The notes: generated by a model not told the origin, from the sequence alone. DNA of 42,634 nucleotides from Bacteroidales bacterium (GCA_026984135.1 JALSSR010000124.1:1-42634); one strand, 5' to 3'. Positions 7,961-17,377 are shown, counted from the first letter of the stretch. Made by a program: numbers and translations.

Positions 7961-8020
7961 ATCCGTGGCACCGCCGAAGCGGTGCCACGGATAACACCGC
8001 TGGAGCGGTGACACGGATAA
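7961..8020. repeat. Pair of inverted REP-like hairpins next to the RAYT gene
   Basis: The first unit is a perfect 14-base inverted repeat (7961-7974 with 7979-7992) around the loop CGAA. It contains a GTGG foot (7965-7968) directly before the stem CACCGC/GCGGTG. The second has the stem CACCGC (7995-8000) / GCGGTG (8005-8010) around TGGA, in the opposite orientation, with a GTGT foot when read on the minus strand. The segment GCGGTGNCACGGATAAC occurs twice with one mismatch. A tetranucleotide foot plus a hairpin in inverted pairs is how REP/BIME elements are built. The GC-rich hairpins could also terminate transcription before mccA. Confidence 0.75.
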
Positions 8021-8035
8021 CGAAAAAAACAAAAG

Positions 8036-10039
8036 ATGAAACTATTTAACAAAATACTTATAGCAAATCGAGGAGAGATAGCTGTCAGGGTTATCAAGTC
8101 GGCACGAAAGCTCGGAATTGATACCGTTGCCGTTTATTCCACCGCTGACCAAGATGCTCTACATGTTGAGATGGCAGATGAGGCATTCTGTCTTGGTGAA
8201 AGCGTTGAGCTTTCCGATACTTATCTGAATATCAACAAAATAATTGATATTGCAAAACGTTCGGAATGCGATGCTATTCATCCGGGATACGGTTTTCTCG
8301 CTGAAAATCCCGGTTTTGTTACCGCTTGCGACAAATCCGGAATAACTTTTATAGGCCCGCATACGCGTGCCATAAAACTTATGGGAAATAAAATCGAATC
8401 AAGAGATTTTGTAGCAAAACTTAACATTCCTATGACGGCAGGTGTTACAGGTTCGACGGAGGAACTTTTGGAGGCTGCAAAAAATATCCCGTTGCCCCTG
8501 CTTGTTAAAGCTGCTGCCGGCGGAGGTGGAAAAGGGATGCGTATTGTTCACAACCTTGATGAGCTTGAAGAAACAATCGAAAGTACAAGCCGGGAAGCTA
8601 AATCCTATTTTGGCGACGGTACCGTTTTTGTCGAAAAATATGTCGAAGAACCAAGACATATCGAAATTCAGGTTATAGGAGATAATTTCGGGAATGTGGT
8701 GCACCTTTTTGAAAGGGAATGTTCCATTCAACGGCGCTATCAGAAGATAATCGAAGAGTCTCCCTCACCGACTCTGACTCCCGAAGTCAGAAAAAAAATG
8801 GGAGAAGCAGCAGTAAAAATATCCAAGGCAATCGAATACAATAATGCCGGAACGGTAGAGTTCCTTGTTGATAAAAACTTGAATTTTTATTTTCTTGAGA
8901 TGAATACCCGCGTTCAGGTCGAACACCCTGTTACGGAGATGGTTACCGGAGTTGACATTGTCAGAGAGCAGATTTTGGTTGCAGCCGGTAACAGATTGTC
9001 ACTCAAACAGGAAGAGCTTTCCCAAAGCGGCCACGCCATCGAATGCCGTATTTATGCCGAAGACCCCGAAAACAACTTTTTGCCGTCGCCGGGAACGATG
9101 TCGTTTTATCACGAACCCAAAGGTAAAAGGATTAGAATTGACACCGGAATAGCAGATGCTTCAGTAATCGAAAGTTTTTATGATCCGATGATTGCCAAGC
9201 TCATTGTTTGGTGCAACGACAGGGAAAGTGCACGGAAAAAAATGATTACCGCTTTAAAAAACTATGCCATTCACGGTATCAAAACCAATATCTCATATTT
9301 GCAGCAACTGTTACAGCACGAAGCGTACATCTCAAACAAAATAACAACAAAATATTGTGACGAACATACTGATGATATCCTTAAACAAATAAAAAATCAA
9401 AAAGCATCCGTCCCCCGAGATTATCCCGTCATAGCATATTCAATTTACAGCATTGCCAAGGACTATCTTGAGGCTGAGGAAGATATGAGTATCTGGAAAC
9501 AAATCGGTTACTGGCGCGACCTTCCCGAATTTAATGTTACTTTTGAAGATAAAGAAATCCCCGTAAAGTTTCAAAACGGCAATAACGGACTGTTTGAGTT
9601 TGATGTGGAAGGAAACAAAACCGTAGTAACCTTTGAATCAATGGAATATGGAATGATAAAACTCTCCTTTGATGATGAGGTACATACTTTTTATGTTTCG
9701 GATGATGATAAAGGAAACGGTTTTGTTAGTTACGACGGATTTATTTTCAGTATCAGACGCAATGACATTCTTGTCAATGAAGATGTGTTCGGAAGTCTTG
9801 ATACGGGAGGCGGTAACGGACAGATAGTTTCCCCGATGCCCGGAAAGGTAATTAAGATAAATGTAGCGGATGGCAATCAGGTGAAAAAAGGTGATGTGTT
9901 ACTAATTGTTGAAGCAATGAAGATGGAAAACAATATTGCTTCACCGCGTGATGCTGTAATTGAAAAGGTAAACATCAAGGTAGGTGATATGGTTGACGGA
10001 AGTACCGAGTTGATTATTTTGCAAAATTCGGATAGTTAA
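8036..10039 (+). CDS. 3-methylcrotonyl-CoA carboxylase alpha subunit (biotin carboxylase + biotin carrier)
   Basis: Carboxylates its own biotin with bicarbonate and ATP and passes the CO2 to the beta subunit, which acts on methylcrotonyl-CoA in leucine breakdown. N-terminal biotin carboxylase domain, residues 1 to about 450: preATP-grasp (KILIANRGEIAVRVI), glycine loop AAAGGGGKGMR, ERECSIQRRYQKIIEE, and EMNTRVQVEHPVTEMVTG. A middle linking domain follows, then a biotinyl domain over the last 75 residues with EAMKMEN, Lys629 being the biotin site. The 667-residue fused layout is that of MccA/PccA/AccA-type subunits. The choice of methylcrotonyl-CoA rests on the beta subunit at 13983 and the LiuC-like hydratase at 15594, about 4 kb downstream. 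Acetyl- or propionyl-CoA carboxylase remains possible. The start follows closely on the REP hairpins. Confidence 0.85.
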   Translation: MKLFNKILIANRGEIAVRVIKSARKLGIDTVAVYSTADQDALHVEMADEAFCLGESVELSDTYLNINKIIDIAKRSECDAIHPGYGFLAENPGFVTACDKSGITFIGPHTRAIKLMGNKIESRDFVAKLNIPMTAGVTGSTEELLEAAKNIPLPLLVKAAAGGGGKGMRIVHNLDELEETIESTSREAKSYFGDGTVFVEKYVEEPRHIEIQVIGDNFGNVVHLFERECSIQRRYQKIIEESPSPTLTPEVRKKMGEAAVKISKAIEYNNAGTVEFLVDKNLNFYFLEMNTRVQVEHPVTEMVTGVDIVREQILVAAGNRLSLKQEELSQSGHAIECRIYAEDPENNFLPSPGTMSFYHEPKGKRIRIDTGIADASVIESFYDPMIAKLIVWCNDRESARKKMITALKNYAIHGIKTNISYLQQLLQHEAYISNKITTKYCDEHTDDILKQIKNQKASVPRDYPVIAYSIYSIAKDYLEAEEDMSIWKQIGYWRDLPEFNVTFEDKEIPVKFQNGNNGLFEFDVEGNKTVVTFESMEYGMIKLSFDDEVHTFYVSDDDKGNGFVSYDGFIFSIRRNDILVNEDVFGSLDTGGGNGQIVSPMPGKVIKINVADGNQVKKGDVLLIVEAMKMENNIASPRDAVIEKVNIKVGDMVDGSTELIILQNSDS

Positions 10040-10041
10040 TA

Positions 10042-10074
10042 TTGAAATCAGGTTAAACATTTTTTCTACTTTTG
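10042..10074 (+). promoter_or_regulatory. Promoter for pgk
   Basis: A -7 box TACTTTTG at 10067-10074 lies 41 bases before the pgk ATG. A possible -33 TTG is at 10042-10044 with a 22-base spacer. It lies just beyond the carboxylase stop, so pgk probably has its own promoter. Confidence 0.5.
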
Positions 10075-10115
10075 AAACATCAATTTAACGGAATAAATTT
10101 TAAAAAATTAATACG

Positions 10116-11306
10116 ATGAAAAATATAGATTCTTTTGATTTCAAAAACAAAAAGGTACTTGTAAGGGTTGATTTCAATGTGCCTCTTGATGATAAATATC
10201 AAATAACCGATCCCACAAGGATTGACGCTGCAATTCCGACCATAAAAAAGATTCTGTCCGGCGGAGGTGCTGCAATTCTGATGTCGCATCTCGGAAGACC
10301 TAAAAACGGTCCCGAAGAAAAATTTTCACTAAAACACATCATTCCGTATCTGTCTGAAAAACTGGGTGTTGATGTTAAATTTGCAGATGACTGTATCGGT
10401 GAGCAGGCAAAAAATCTGTCTGCCGCTTTAAAACCGGGTGAGGTTCTGCTACTCGAAAATCTGCGTTTTTATAAAGAGGAGACAAAAGGAGATGTGGAAT
10501 TTGCAAGGCAACTTTCCGAACTCGGCGATGTGTATATGAATGATGCCTTCGGTACGGCTCACAGGGCACACGCTTCCACTGCCGTTATCGCACAATTCTT
10601 CCCCGAAAACAAACTTTTCGGATACATAATGGAGAATGAAGTTAAAAATATTGACAAGGTCCTGCACGATGCCAAAAAACCGTTTACGGCAATCCTTGGC
10701 GGTGCAAAAGTTTCGGGAAAGATAGAGATAATAAACAATCTGCTTGACAAAGTGGACAATCTGCTCATCGGCGGCGGAATGATGTTTACTTTTATCAAAG
10801 CTTACGGTGGAAAGGTGGGTAAATCGTTAATTGAAGACGATCTTCTGGAGCTGGCAAAAACAACAGTTAAAAAAGCCAAAGAAATGGGTGTTGCCCTTTA
10901 TATTCCGACAGATACCGTCATTGCCGACGACTTCAATAATGATGCAAACCGCAAAGAGTCTCCGGTAAACAGTATTCCCGACGGTTGGATGGGTTTGGAT
11001 ATCGGACCTAAAACGGTTAAGAAATTCAGTGAAGTAATTGAAAAATCCAAAACCATTCTTTGGAACGGACCAATGGGAGTTTTTGAAATGGATAATTTCG
11101 CTGCAGGAACAAAAGCGGTTGCAGAAGCGGTTGCAAAGGCAACGGCCAACGGTGCTTTCTCATTGATTGGTGGTGGCGATTCCGTCGCAGCTATAAACAA
11201 GTATAATCTTAAAGATAAGGTTAGCTATGTTTCAACCGGTGGAGGTGCTATGCTTGAGTATATTGAAGGGAAAGAATTGCCGGGTGTGAAAGCTATAAAA
11301 GAATAG
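10116..11306 (+). CDS. pgk: Phosphoglycerate kinase
   Basis: Transfers phosphate between 1,3-bisphosphoglycerate and ADP in glycolysis/gluconeogenesis. The N-domain signature [12 protein letters not shown] is followed by [10 protein letters not shown] and MSHLGRPKN, the substrate-binding residues. The C-domain has the nucleotide-binding [30 protein letters not shown] and the closing loop [12 protein letters not shown]. It ends with [19 protein letters not shown]. At 396 residues it is a standard single-domain-pair Pgk. It stands alone among unrelated genes, between the two carboxylase loci, with its own promoter-like box. No other glycolytic gene is adjacent; a PPi-type phosphofructokinase is at 30310. 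Confidence 0.97.
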   Translation: MKNIDSFDFKNKKVLVRVDFNVPLDDKYQITDPTRIDAAIPTIKKILSGGGAAILMSHLGRPKNGPEEKFSLKHIIPYLSEKLGVDVKFADDCIGEQAKNLSAALKPGEVLLLENLRFYKEETKGDVEFARQLSELGDVYMNDAFGTAHRAHASTAVIAQFFPENKLFGYIMENEVKNIDKVLHDAKKPFTAILGGAKVSGKIEIINNLLDKVDNLLIGGGMMFTFIKAYGGKVGKSLIEDDLLELAKTTVKKAKEMGVALYIPTDTVIADDFNNDANRKESPVNSIPDGWMGLDIGPKTVKKFSEVIEKSKTILWNGPMGVFEMDNFAAGTKAVAEAVAKATANGAFSLIGGGDSVAAINKYNLKDKVSYVSTGGGAMLEYIEGKELPGVKAIKE

Positions 11307-11327
11307 AAAACATAATGGCAACAATGA

Positions 11328-12176
11328 TTACCACTTTTTATAGATACCTATATTTAATGTAACGGAATGGGCAACATAGTTTCCCCATAAAGCACCGAAT
11401 GTGGAAGCTGAAAAACCGATTTTGTTTTTAAGTTCATAACTTGCTTTTAAACCGTATGCAAAAAATTCCTGATTATTTGTGTACAATCCTGTTTGTCGTA
11501 AGTTTTGCTCATTGTAACTTCCGTTATACATTGATTTTTTATAATCAAAGACAATAGCAAGCCAAAAACTCTTTGCAGGCATATACCCCGTTTCAAGCAA
11601 TAATCTGATCTCATCGCTGTAGTTGTTGGTACGCAATGTATAACCACTCTCAAAGAATGAATAAAATTTTGGAGAGAATCCTTTTCCGAAGTGCCAAAAC
11701 AAGGAGTATCCCGAGGCATCGAAACCGGTTGCCAAACCTTTTTCCATATCTTGTTTTCCCGTATTAAACTCGGCTTTTACCGAAAATGCGGAGACCAACG
11801 AGTTATCAAGAAATTTGTATTTTACTGCTATCTCATAATTTCCAAAGCCGTTCAAACTTCCCTGCGGCAACACTGTCATTTCCGAACCGGGAAATATCTC
11901 GTTTCCCGTACTTACAAATTTATACGGAAGAGCCGTAACAATTGAGAATTTCTTTCCCAGGCCATATTCCAGATAAGCCTGAACGGAAATATCCGTCACC
12001 CCTCTATTAAGTTCAAGCGTACTTCCGTCACTCCGGAACAGTTTGTCGTATGCTCTTGTCGGGAAAGTGGTTTGTAACTGAAAAAAACCGTGCTTTTTTC
12101 CGGGCGTCCAGGGACCTCCGGCAATCCCCCAAACAGCCAAAAGCAATATTAAAAAAGTTATTACCATTCGTTTCAT
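11328..12176 (-). CDS. Putative outer-membrane beta-barrel protein
   Basis: Not assigned to a named family. A signal peptide is clear: basic start (MKRM), hydrophobic core, then GIAGG before the mature chain. The rest is rich in aromatic and alternating polar/hydrophobic stretches (for example KFSIVTALPYKF, GNYEIAVKYKFL, GLKASYELKNKIGFSAS) and ends in an aromatic residue (KKW), as outer-membrane barrels often do. Length is 282 residues, enough for about 12 strands. It is transcribed towards pgk, ending 22 bases from it, and divergently from the MBL-fold gene. It could be a transporter-like porin or a structural barrel; no ligand can be inferred. Confidence 0.65.
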   Translation of the reverse strand: MKRMVITFLILLLAVWGIAGGPWTPGKKHGFFQLQTTFPTRAYDKLFRSDGSTLELNRGVTDISVQAYLEYGLGKKFSIVTALPYKFVSTGNEIFPGSEMTVLPQGSLNGFGNYEIAVKYKFLDNSLVSAFSVKAEFNTGKQDMEKGLATGFDASGYSLFWHFGKGFSPKFYSFFESGYTLRTNNYSDEIRLLLETGYMPAKSFWLAIVFDYKKSMYNGSYNEQNLRQTGLYTNNQEFFAYGLKASYELKNKIGFSASTFGALWGNYVAHSVTLNIGIYKKW

Positions 12177-12283
12177 ATTGATTTTGTCGGATATGTGATT
12201 GAATAATTACAAAAGAAACCCGGTATTTTATGAAAATATCCGTATTATCATTTGCATTTAAAACAATCTCAAACATTTGTTGT

Positions 12284-12291
12284 TATTTTTG
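12284..12291 (+). promoter_or_regulatory. -7 box ahead of the MBL-fold gene
   Basis: TATTTTTG matches TAnnTTTG and ends 20 bases before the ATG at 12312. No well-spaced -33 element was found. Confidence 0.4.
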
Positions 12292-12311
12292 CAAACCAAA
12301 AAAGTATAAAG

Positions 12312-13151
12312 ATGGAATTATATAAGATAGAAACCGGTAATTTTAAACTTGACGGCGGTGCAATGTTCGGAGTTGTACCTAAAGTCATTTGGAATGACGT
12401 TTATCCTGCCGATAAAAACAATCTGTGTAACTGGGCAATGAGATGTTTACTTATTGTTGATGGTGACAGAAAAATACTGATAGACAATGGAATAGGAGAC
12501 AAGCAGGATGAAAAATTCCTGAGGCATTATCATCTTAACGGTGATGATACACTTGAGAAATCTCTTGCCAGAGTTGGCTTTTCCGCCGCTGATATAACTG
12601 ATATGGTGATAACACATTTACACTTCGATCATTGCGGAGGAAGCATTACCAAAATTGGTGAGGATAAATATGATACCACATTTAAAAATGCCACATATTG
12701 GATAAGCAAGGAACAGTGGGAATGGGCGACACATCCGAACAGAAGGGAAAAAGCCTCTTTTTTAAAAGAAAATATCTTCCCCATTGAAGAAAGCGGACAG
12801 TTGAAATTAGTTGACACGGAAGGAGAACTGTTCCCCAATTTCAACGTTAAATTTTTCAACGGACATACGGGCGGACAGATCATTCCTCATATCAATTTTA
12901 ATGGCAAAACCGTTGTTTTTATGGCAGACCTGCTTCCTTCCACGGCTCATATTCCAATGCCCTATATTATGGCATATGATACCAGACCCTTAATAACGTT
13001 AAAGGAGAAAGAGGAGTTTTTCAATGATGCTATCGAAAACAACTATATCCTCTTTTTTGAGCATGATATTTATTATGAATGCTGCACTTTGAAGATGACT
13101 GAAAAGGGACCGCGGGCAGACAAAACTTTCAGGCTTAAAGATATTTTGTGA
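12312..13151 (+). CDS. MBL-fold metallo-hydrolase
   Basis: A metallo-beta-lactamase-fold hydrolase with the dinuclear metal site HLHFDH (His102, His104, Asp106, His107). A downstream His in NGHTGGQIIPHI and an Asp in MADLLPSTAH complete the usual ligands. The overall layout, with an extended N-terminal region before the HxHxDH motif, resembles the lactonase/aryl-sulfatase-like branch that includes AHL lactonases, but substrate cannot be read from the sequence. Length 279 residues with no signal peptide, so cytoplasmic. An in-frame TTG at 12252 would add 20 residues that span the promoter box; the ATG at 12312 is preferred. It is a single gene between divergent and convergent neighbours. Confidence 0.85.
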   Translation: MELYKIETGNFKLDGGAMFGVVPKVIWNDVYPADKNNLCNWAMRCLLIVDGDRKILIDNGIGDKQDEKFLRHYHLNGDDTLEKSLARVGFSAADITDMVITHLHFDHCGGSITKIGEDKYDTTFKNATYWISKEQWEWATHPNRREKASFLKENIFPIEESGQLKLVDTEGELFPNFNVKFFNGHTGGQIIPHINFNGKTVVFMADLLPSTAHIPMPYIMAYDTRPLITLKEKEEFFNDAIENNYILFFEHDIYYECCTLKMTEKGPRADKTFRLKDIL

Positions 13152-13155
13152 TTTT

Positions 13156-13809
13156 TTATTCGGTTTTATTGCTTAGAGTTGATGCGAATTTTCCAACAAG
13201 CATGGCTATAATAATGGCAATATAGAGTTGTCCCGACACGCTTATTAAAATACTTAATGACTTGGCAATAGGTGTATTAGGTGTTATATCGCCATAGCCT
13301 AAGGTTGACATGGTGACAAATGTAAAGTATAAAAATTCCCGGAAACTATTAGTACTAAAACCATAGGCATTCGAATCATAAAGTTGCAGTATGGCAACCA
13401 TCATCGTAAACATCAATCCAAGAAGTAAATATGAATTTACGGAACTGAGAATCACATTGGCATCCACCTTTTTTCTATGTGCTATCTGAAAAATCAATCT
13501 GACAACAATATACTGAAAGAAAATCACATTTACAATTTTGGATAAATAAGTTAAGAACGTAAAATCAAAAATCTCTGCAATCCACTCTGTAATGAAAGCT
13601 ACGAGTGCGCCAAAAAATATCACTCTTCTTTCTTTCTCTTTTAGTGTAAAAATTGAAAGAAAAAAGATTATCGAAAATAAGGACATATTAACCCTTTGAC
13701 GTATTGTTTCCGGAAGTAACGGGATAAGAAATATCAGTGTAAATATGAACACCAGCAATAATATATTGCCCAATTTAACTTCGGAATTTGATAATTTTTT
13801 ATTAAACAT
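13156..13809 (-). CDS. Potassium-channel-like membrane protein (ion_trans_2 pore)
   Basis: An integral membrane protein with about six hydrophobic segments (residues roughly 13-32, 41-56, 62-80, 88-108, 120-143 and 182-206). A re-entrant pore loop sits before the last, with selectivity filter TLGYGD at 169-174 in the context TFVTMSTLGYGDITP, diagnostic of K+ channels. There is no run of regularly spaced arginines, so it is unlikely to sense voltage in the Kv manner, and no cytoplasmic RCK/TrkA domain follows: the chain ends 11 residues after the last helix. A TTG at 13839 would extend it by 10 residues; the ATG at 13809 is preferred. It stops 5 bases from the convergent MBL gene. Confidence 0.8.
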   Translation of the reverse strand: MFNKKLSNSEVKLGNILLLVFIFTLIFLIPLLPETIRQRVNMSLFSIIFFLSIFTLKEKERRVIFFGALVAFITEWIAEIFDFTFLTYLSKIVNVIFFQYIVVRLIFQIAHRKKVDANVILSSVNSYLLLGLMFTMMVAILQLYDSNAYGFSTNSFREFLYFTFVTMSTLGYGDITPNTPIAKSLSILISVSGQLYIAIIIAMLVGKFASTLSNKTE

Positions 13810-13936
13810 AATTATCTTATCATATTGTAAACCTAACAATAGGGGAAAAGTATTACAATAAAAATGAATAATTTTTTAAAGTAAGTATTTTTAGCATTAT
13901 TTACTAAAAAAATCGAGCAAATATAATATGTTTATG

Positions 13937-13944
13937 TAAATTTG
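13937..13944 (+). promoter_or_regulatory. -7 box ahead of the carboxyltransferase gene
   Basis: TAAATTTG matches TAnnTTTG and lies 38 bases before the GTG start of the mccB-like gene. No -33 element was recognised. Confidence 0.35.
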
Positions 13945-13982
13945 GCAATTATTTTCAAGACTTTATTTAAAATATTCGGATC

Positions 13983-15590
13983 GTGTATAGAATAGAATCA
14001 AAGATTAACACAAGTTCGGAAGAATTCAAAAGTAACAAAAAAGAATTCTCAAAGATATTAAATGAATACAAAACCGTTTTGGAAAGCGTTAAGCATGGCG
14101 CTTCCGAAAAGGCAGTAGCAAGACATAAGAAAAGGGGCAAGTTGCTTGCACGTGAAAGGATTGACCTGCTTATTGACCCGAACACTCCTTTTCTGGAAAT
14201 TTCGCCTTTGGCGGCTTACGGTTATTACAACAATCAGTTTCCGTCGGCGGGAATTGTAACCGGGATTGGTGTTGTTCAAGGAAAAGAGGTGATGATAGTT
14301 GCCAATGACGCCACCGTAAAAGGCGGGACTTATGTGAAAGAGACAATAAAGAAACATGTCAGGGCGCAGCAGATTGCTATGGAAAACAGACTGCCCACAG
14401 TATATATGGTTGATTCCGGAGGAATATTTCTTCCTGAGCAGGCCGAAGTTTTTGCCGACCGTCATAATTTCGGAAGGTTTTTTTACAATCAGGCGCGGCT
14501 ATCGGCAATGGGCATTCCGCAAATAGCCATTGTTATGGGTTCTTGTACTGCCGGCGGTGCTTATGTTCCGGCAATGAGCGACGAGACGATAATTGTCAAA
14601 AAACAGGGAACTATTTTTATTGGAGGTCCTCCGTTGGTGAAAGCTGCTACCGGTGAAGTTGTCACTCCCGAAGAACTGGGCGGGGCCGATGTACATACGG
14701 CTATTTCGGGTGTTGCCGATCATTATGCCGAGAACGACCGCCATGCCATTCAGATTTGCAGAAATATACTTGAAACGATTGAGCCTAAAGAGAGACAAAC
14801 ACTTGATATTGCACCCGTTGAGGAGCCTTACTATGATCCTGAAGAATTATACGGTATTGCTCCGGTTGATCTTCGTAAGCCTGTGGATGTGAAAGAGATA
14901 ATTGCACGTATGGTTGACGGTAGTCGTTTTCAGGAGTTCAAAGCACGTTATGCACCCACACTCATTACCGGATTTGCAAGGATAATGGGTTATCCTGTCG
15001 GAATAATCGGTAATAATGGTGTCCTGTTTTCCGAATCGGCTTTGAAAGGTGCGCATTTTGTTGAGTTGTGCAGTTCAAGGAACATCCCGATTTTATTTTT
15101 ACAAAACATAACGGGATTTATTGTCGGAAAACAATATGAACACGGCGGTATAGCACGTGACGGAGCAAAATTCGTACATGCCGTTGCCAATGCCGATGTA
15201 CCTAAATTCACGGTGGTGTTCGGCGGCTCTTTCGGTGCCGGAAATTATGCAATGGCTGGTAGGGCATACGATCCGCGTTTACTATTTATGTGGCCCAACG
15301 CAAAAATTTCGGTTATGGGTGGTGAACAGGCTGCCGGAGTTCTTATCCAGGTTAAGGAAGAGCAACTTGCAGCACGCGGTCAGGAGATGGACCCTGCTGA
15401 CAGAGAAAAACTGAGAACCGAAATACTGGAAAAATATGAACGTGAAGGTTCGGCTTTTTACAGTACCGCAAGACTTTGGGATGACGGTATTATTGATCCG
15501 GTGGATACCCGTAAAATCATTGCTATGGGAATTGCAGCTTCACTCAATAAGAAATTCCCGGATACTAAATATGGAATATTCAGAATGTAA
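13983..15590 (+). CDS. 3-methylcrotonyl-CoA carboxylase beta subunit (carboxyltransferase)
   Basis: Moves CO2 from carboxybiotin to 3-methylcrotonyl-CoA, giving 3-methylglutaconyl-CoA in leucine catabolism. Two crotonase-fold halves are visible. The N half has [36 protein letters not shown] and [16 protein letters not shown]. The C half has [52 protein letters not shown] and [17 protein letters not shown]. These strings, especially NGVLFSESA and FLQNITGF, are closer to MccB/LiuB than to propionyl-CoA carboxylase beta. Length 535 is typical. The start is a GTG; the region after it ([13 protein letters not shown]) matches the usual N-terminus, so I keep it. The LiuC-like hydratase follows after 3 bases, which shows co-transcription and supports the pathway. 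Confidence 0.92.
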   Translation: MYRIESKINTSSEEFKSNKKEFSKILNEYKTVLESVKHGASEKAVARHKKRGKLLARERIDLLIDPNTPFLEISPLAAYGYYNNQFPSAGIVTGIGVVQGKEVMIVANDATVKGGTYVKETIKKHVRAQQIAMENRLPTVYMVDSGGIFLPEQAEVFADRHNFGRFFYNQARLSAMGIPQIAIVMGSCTAGGAYVPAMSDETIIVKKQGTIFIGGPPLVKAATGEVVTPEELGGADVHTAISGVADHYAENDRHAIQICRNILETIEPKERQTLDIAPVEEPYYDPEELYGIAPVDLRKPVDVKEIIARMVDGSRFQEFKARYAPTLITGFARIMGYPVGIIGNNGVLFSESALKGAHFVELCSSRNIPILFLQNITGFIVGKQYEHGGIARDGAKFVHAVANADVPKFTVVFGGSFGAGNYAMAGRAYDPRLLFMWPNAKISVMGGEQAAGVLIQVKEEQLAARGQEMDPADREKLRTEILEKYEREGSAFYSTARLWDDGIIDPVDTRKIIAMGIAASLNKKFPDTKYGIFRM

Positions 15591-15593
15591 AAA

Positions 15594-16382
15594 ATGAAAT
15601 ACAAAACAGTTGAAATAATCAATAAGGACTCTGTTGCAACAATATATCTCAACAGGCCTGATAAACACAATGCTTTTGACGATCTTATGATTGAAGAGCT
15701 GACGAACGCTTTTTCCGAAATAAGTGTGGCGGATAATCCGCGAGTTGTGGTTTTGAGGGGCAGGGGAAAATCATTTTGTGCCGGTGCCGACCTCAATTAT
15801 ATGAAAGGAATTGCCAAATTCGGCTATCAGGAAAATTATGAAGACGGGAAAAAACTTGCCGCACTTTTTAAAACCGTATATCTGTGCCCGCATCCCACAA
15901 TAGCAGTTGTTCATGGTGCGGCTTTCGGCGGTGCCAACGGATTGCTGGCTGCGTGCGATATTGTTATTGCAGAAGAAAACACAACATTTGCATTCAGTGA
16001 GGTTAAAATAGGTATTTCGCCTGCGACCATAGGTCCTTATGTCTTAAAACGGATCGGGGAGTTCGGTGGTAAAGAGCTGATGATGACCGGGAAAAGATTT
16101 CAGGGTAATGAAGCTGCAAAATTCGGATTGGTGAACAGGTCTGTTCCTGAAAATGAAATGGAAACGGTACTACGGGATTATATCAACCAATTTATGACCG
16201 CTGCCTCGCTTGCGGTCAAGGCGACAAAAGCAATGATAAGCACTTTAACAAACGATAATATAACTTTATCGGATGCAATGGATTATACTGCCGATATCAT
16301 TGCACGACTGAGAGCTGCCGAAGAGGGGCAGGAGGGTATGGCTGCATTCCTTGAAAAACGTAAACCGTATTGGGTCAAGTAA
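15594..16382 (+). CDS. Enoyl-CoA hydratase/isomerase family, methylglutaconyl-CoA hydratase (LiuC-like)
   Basis: Expected to hydrate 3-methylglutaconyl-CoA to HMG-CoA, the step after the carboxylase made by its upstream neighbour. Crotonase fold: oxyanion-hole segment RGRGKSFCAGADLNYM, then GAAFGGANGLLAACDIVIAE, then FAFSEVKIGISPATIGPYVL with the second catalytic Glu. The first catalytic Glu of classical enoyl-CoA hydratase is replaced (GANGLL instead of GGCELA-like). That is also how the LiuC group looks, so it is not a sign of decay. At 262 residues it is complete. It sits 3 bases after mccB and ends 1 base from the convergent fabD. HMG-CoA lyase and isovaleryl-CoA dehydrogenase are not in the window. 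Confidence 0.85.
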   Translation: MKYKTVEIINKDSVATIYLNRPDKHNAFDDLMIEELTNAFSEISVADNPRVVVLRGRGKSFCAGADLNYMKGIAKFGYQENYEDGKKLAALFKTVYLCPHPTIAVVHGAAFGGANGLLAACDIVIAEENTTFAFSEVKIGISPATIGPYVLKRIGEFGGKELMMTGKRFQGNEAAKFGLVNRSVPENEMETVLRDYINQFMTAASLAVKATKAMISTLTNDNITLSDAMDYTADIIARLRAAEEGQEGMAAFLEKRKPYWVK

Positions 16383-16383
16383 A

Positions 16384-17268
16384 CTAAACGGATAAGCCGG
16401 CTTTTTGTGTTTGCATCTGCCTGTTCACCTTCTTCACCAATCCCTGAAGTACATTTCCGGGGCCAACCTCAATAAATATATCGGCACCATCGGCTATCAT
16501 GTTTTCCACGGTTTGTGTCCACCGCACAGGTGAAGTAAGTTGTGCAATAAGATTCTCTTTTATTTTTGCGGGTTCTGTTTCCGGCTTAGCATTAACATTT
16601 TGATAAATAGGGCAAACAGGTGTATTGAAAGCCGTATTCTCAATTGCTTTGGCAAGTTCAAGCCTTGCAGGTTCCATCAACGGCGAATGAAATGCACCAC
16701 CTACTTTCAAGGGTAATGCCCTTCTCGCACCTGCCTCTTTCAGTTTTTCACAGGCAATGTCAATTCCTTTCATTGAGCCGGAAATAACGAGCTGTCCAGG
16801 GCTGTTATAATTTGCAGGAACAACAACATCATCAATGCTTTTCAGCACATCTTCAACCACTTTGTCATCAAGACCGAGAATAGCAGCCATAGTTGAAGGC
16901 TCGGCTTCACATGCAGATTGCATAGCCATAGCGCGGGCATAAACCAGTTTTAAACCATCCTCGAATGACAGAGCAGAGGCAGCTACAAGTGCCGAAAATT
17001 CACCGAGTGAATGACCTGCCGTCATATCGGGTTGAAAATCTTGCAATTCCGATGCAAGAATTACCGAATGAAGAAAAATAGCAGGCTGGGTTACCTTTGT
17101 TTGCCTTAGCTCCTCGTCAGTACCTTCAAACATAATATCCGTAATCCTGTAACCAAGAATATCATTGGCTTTTTCAAATAGCGTTTTCGCACTTTGGGAG
17201 TTTTCGTATAACTCTTTTCCCATTCCTATAAATTGTGCCCCCTGACCGGGGAAAACATATGCTTTCAT
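16384..17268 (-). CDS. fabD: Malonyl-CoA:ACP transacylase
   Basis: Loads malonyl from CoA onto acyl carrier protein for fatty acid synthesis. The active-site elbow is GHSLGE with Ser87; the partner His194 is in GGAFHSPLMEP, Arg112 in YARAMAMQ, and the N-terminal loop FPGQGAQFIGMGKEL is complete. At 294 residues it matches stand-alone FabD proteins. It is transcribed alone here, with a -7 box on its strand at 17289-17296, divergent from the polysaccharide export gene. No other fab gene is adjacent. Confidence 0.95.
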   Translation of the reverse strand: MKAYVFPGQGAQFIGMGKELYENSQSAKTLFEKANDILGYRITDIMFEGTDEELRQTKVTQPAIFLHSVILASELQDFQPDMTAGHSLGEFSALVAASALSFEDGLKLVYARAMAMQSACEAEPSTMAAILGLDDKVVEDVLKSIDDVVVPANYNSPGQLVISGSMKGIDIACEKLKEAGARRALPLKVGGAFHSPLMEPARLELAKAIENTAFNTPVCPIYQNVNAKPETEPAKIKENLIAQLTSPVRWTQTVENMIADGADIFIEVGPGNVLQGLVKKVNRQMQTQKAGLSV

Positions 17269-17288
17269 ATCTTGAAATTTTTAAGTTG

Positions 17289-17296
17289 CAAAAATA
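17289..17296 (-). promoter_or_regulatory. -7 box for fabD (minus strand)
   Basis: CAAAAATA on the plus strand reads TATTTTTG on the minus strand, matching TAnnTTTG, 20 bases before the fabD start codon. A possible -33 TTG lies 16 bases further upstream (CAA at 17313-17315). Confidence 0.45.
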
Positions 17297-17354
17297 GATA
17301 TTTTAATCTTTTCAATTAATGTAAATTTTTTTTCATCATTTTCACAAAATAGAT

Positions 17355-17362
17355 TACTTTTG
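17355..17362 (+). promoter_or_regulatory. -7 box for the polysaccharide export genes
   Basis: TACTTTTG lies 15 bases before the ATG at 17378, so transcripts would start very near the first codon. The possible TTG start at 17360 is inside this box and was rejected. Confidence 0.5.
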
Positions 17363-17377
17363 CGGCTTGTTTTGAGA

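Noticed and set aside
15594-16382. Missing first catalytic Glu in the crotonase-family gene as a sign of decay
   Set aside because: The LiuC-type hydratases of leucine or isoprenoid breakdown show the same substitution and keep the second Glu, as here; the gene is full length and in an operon with mccB.
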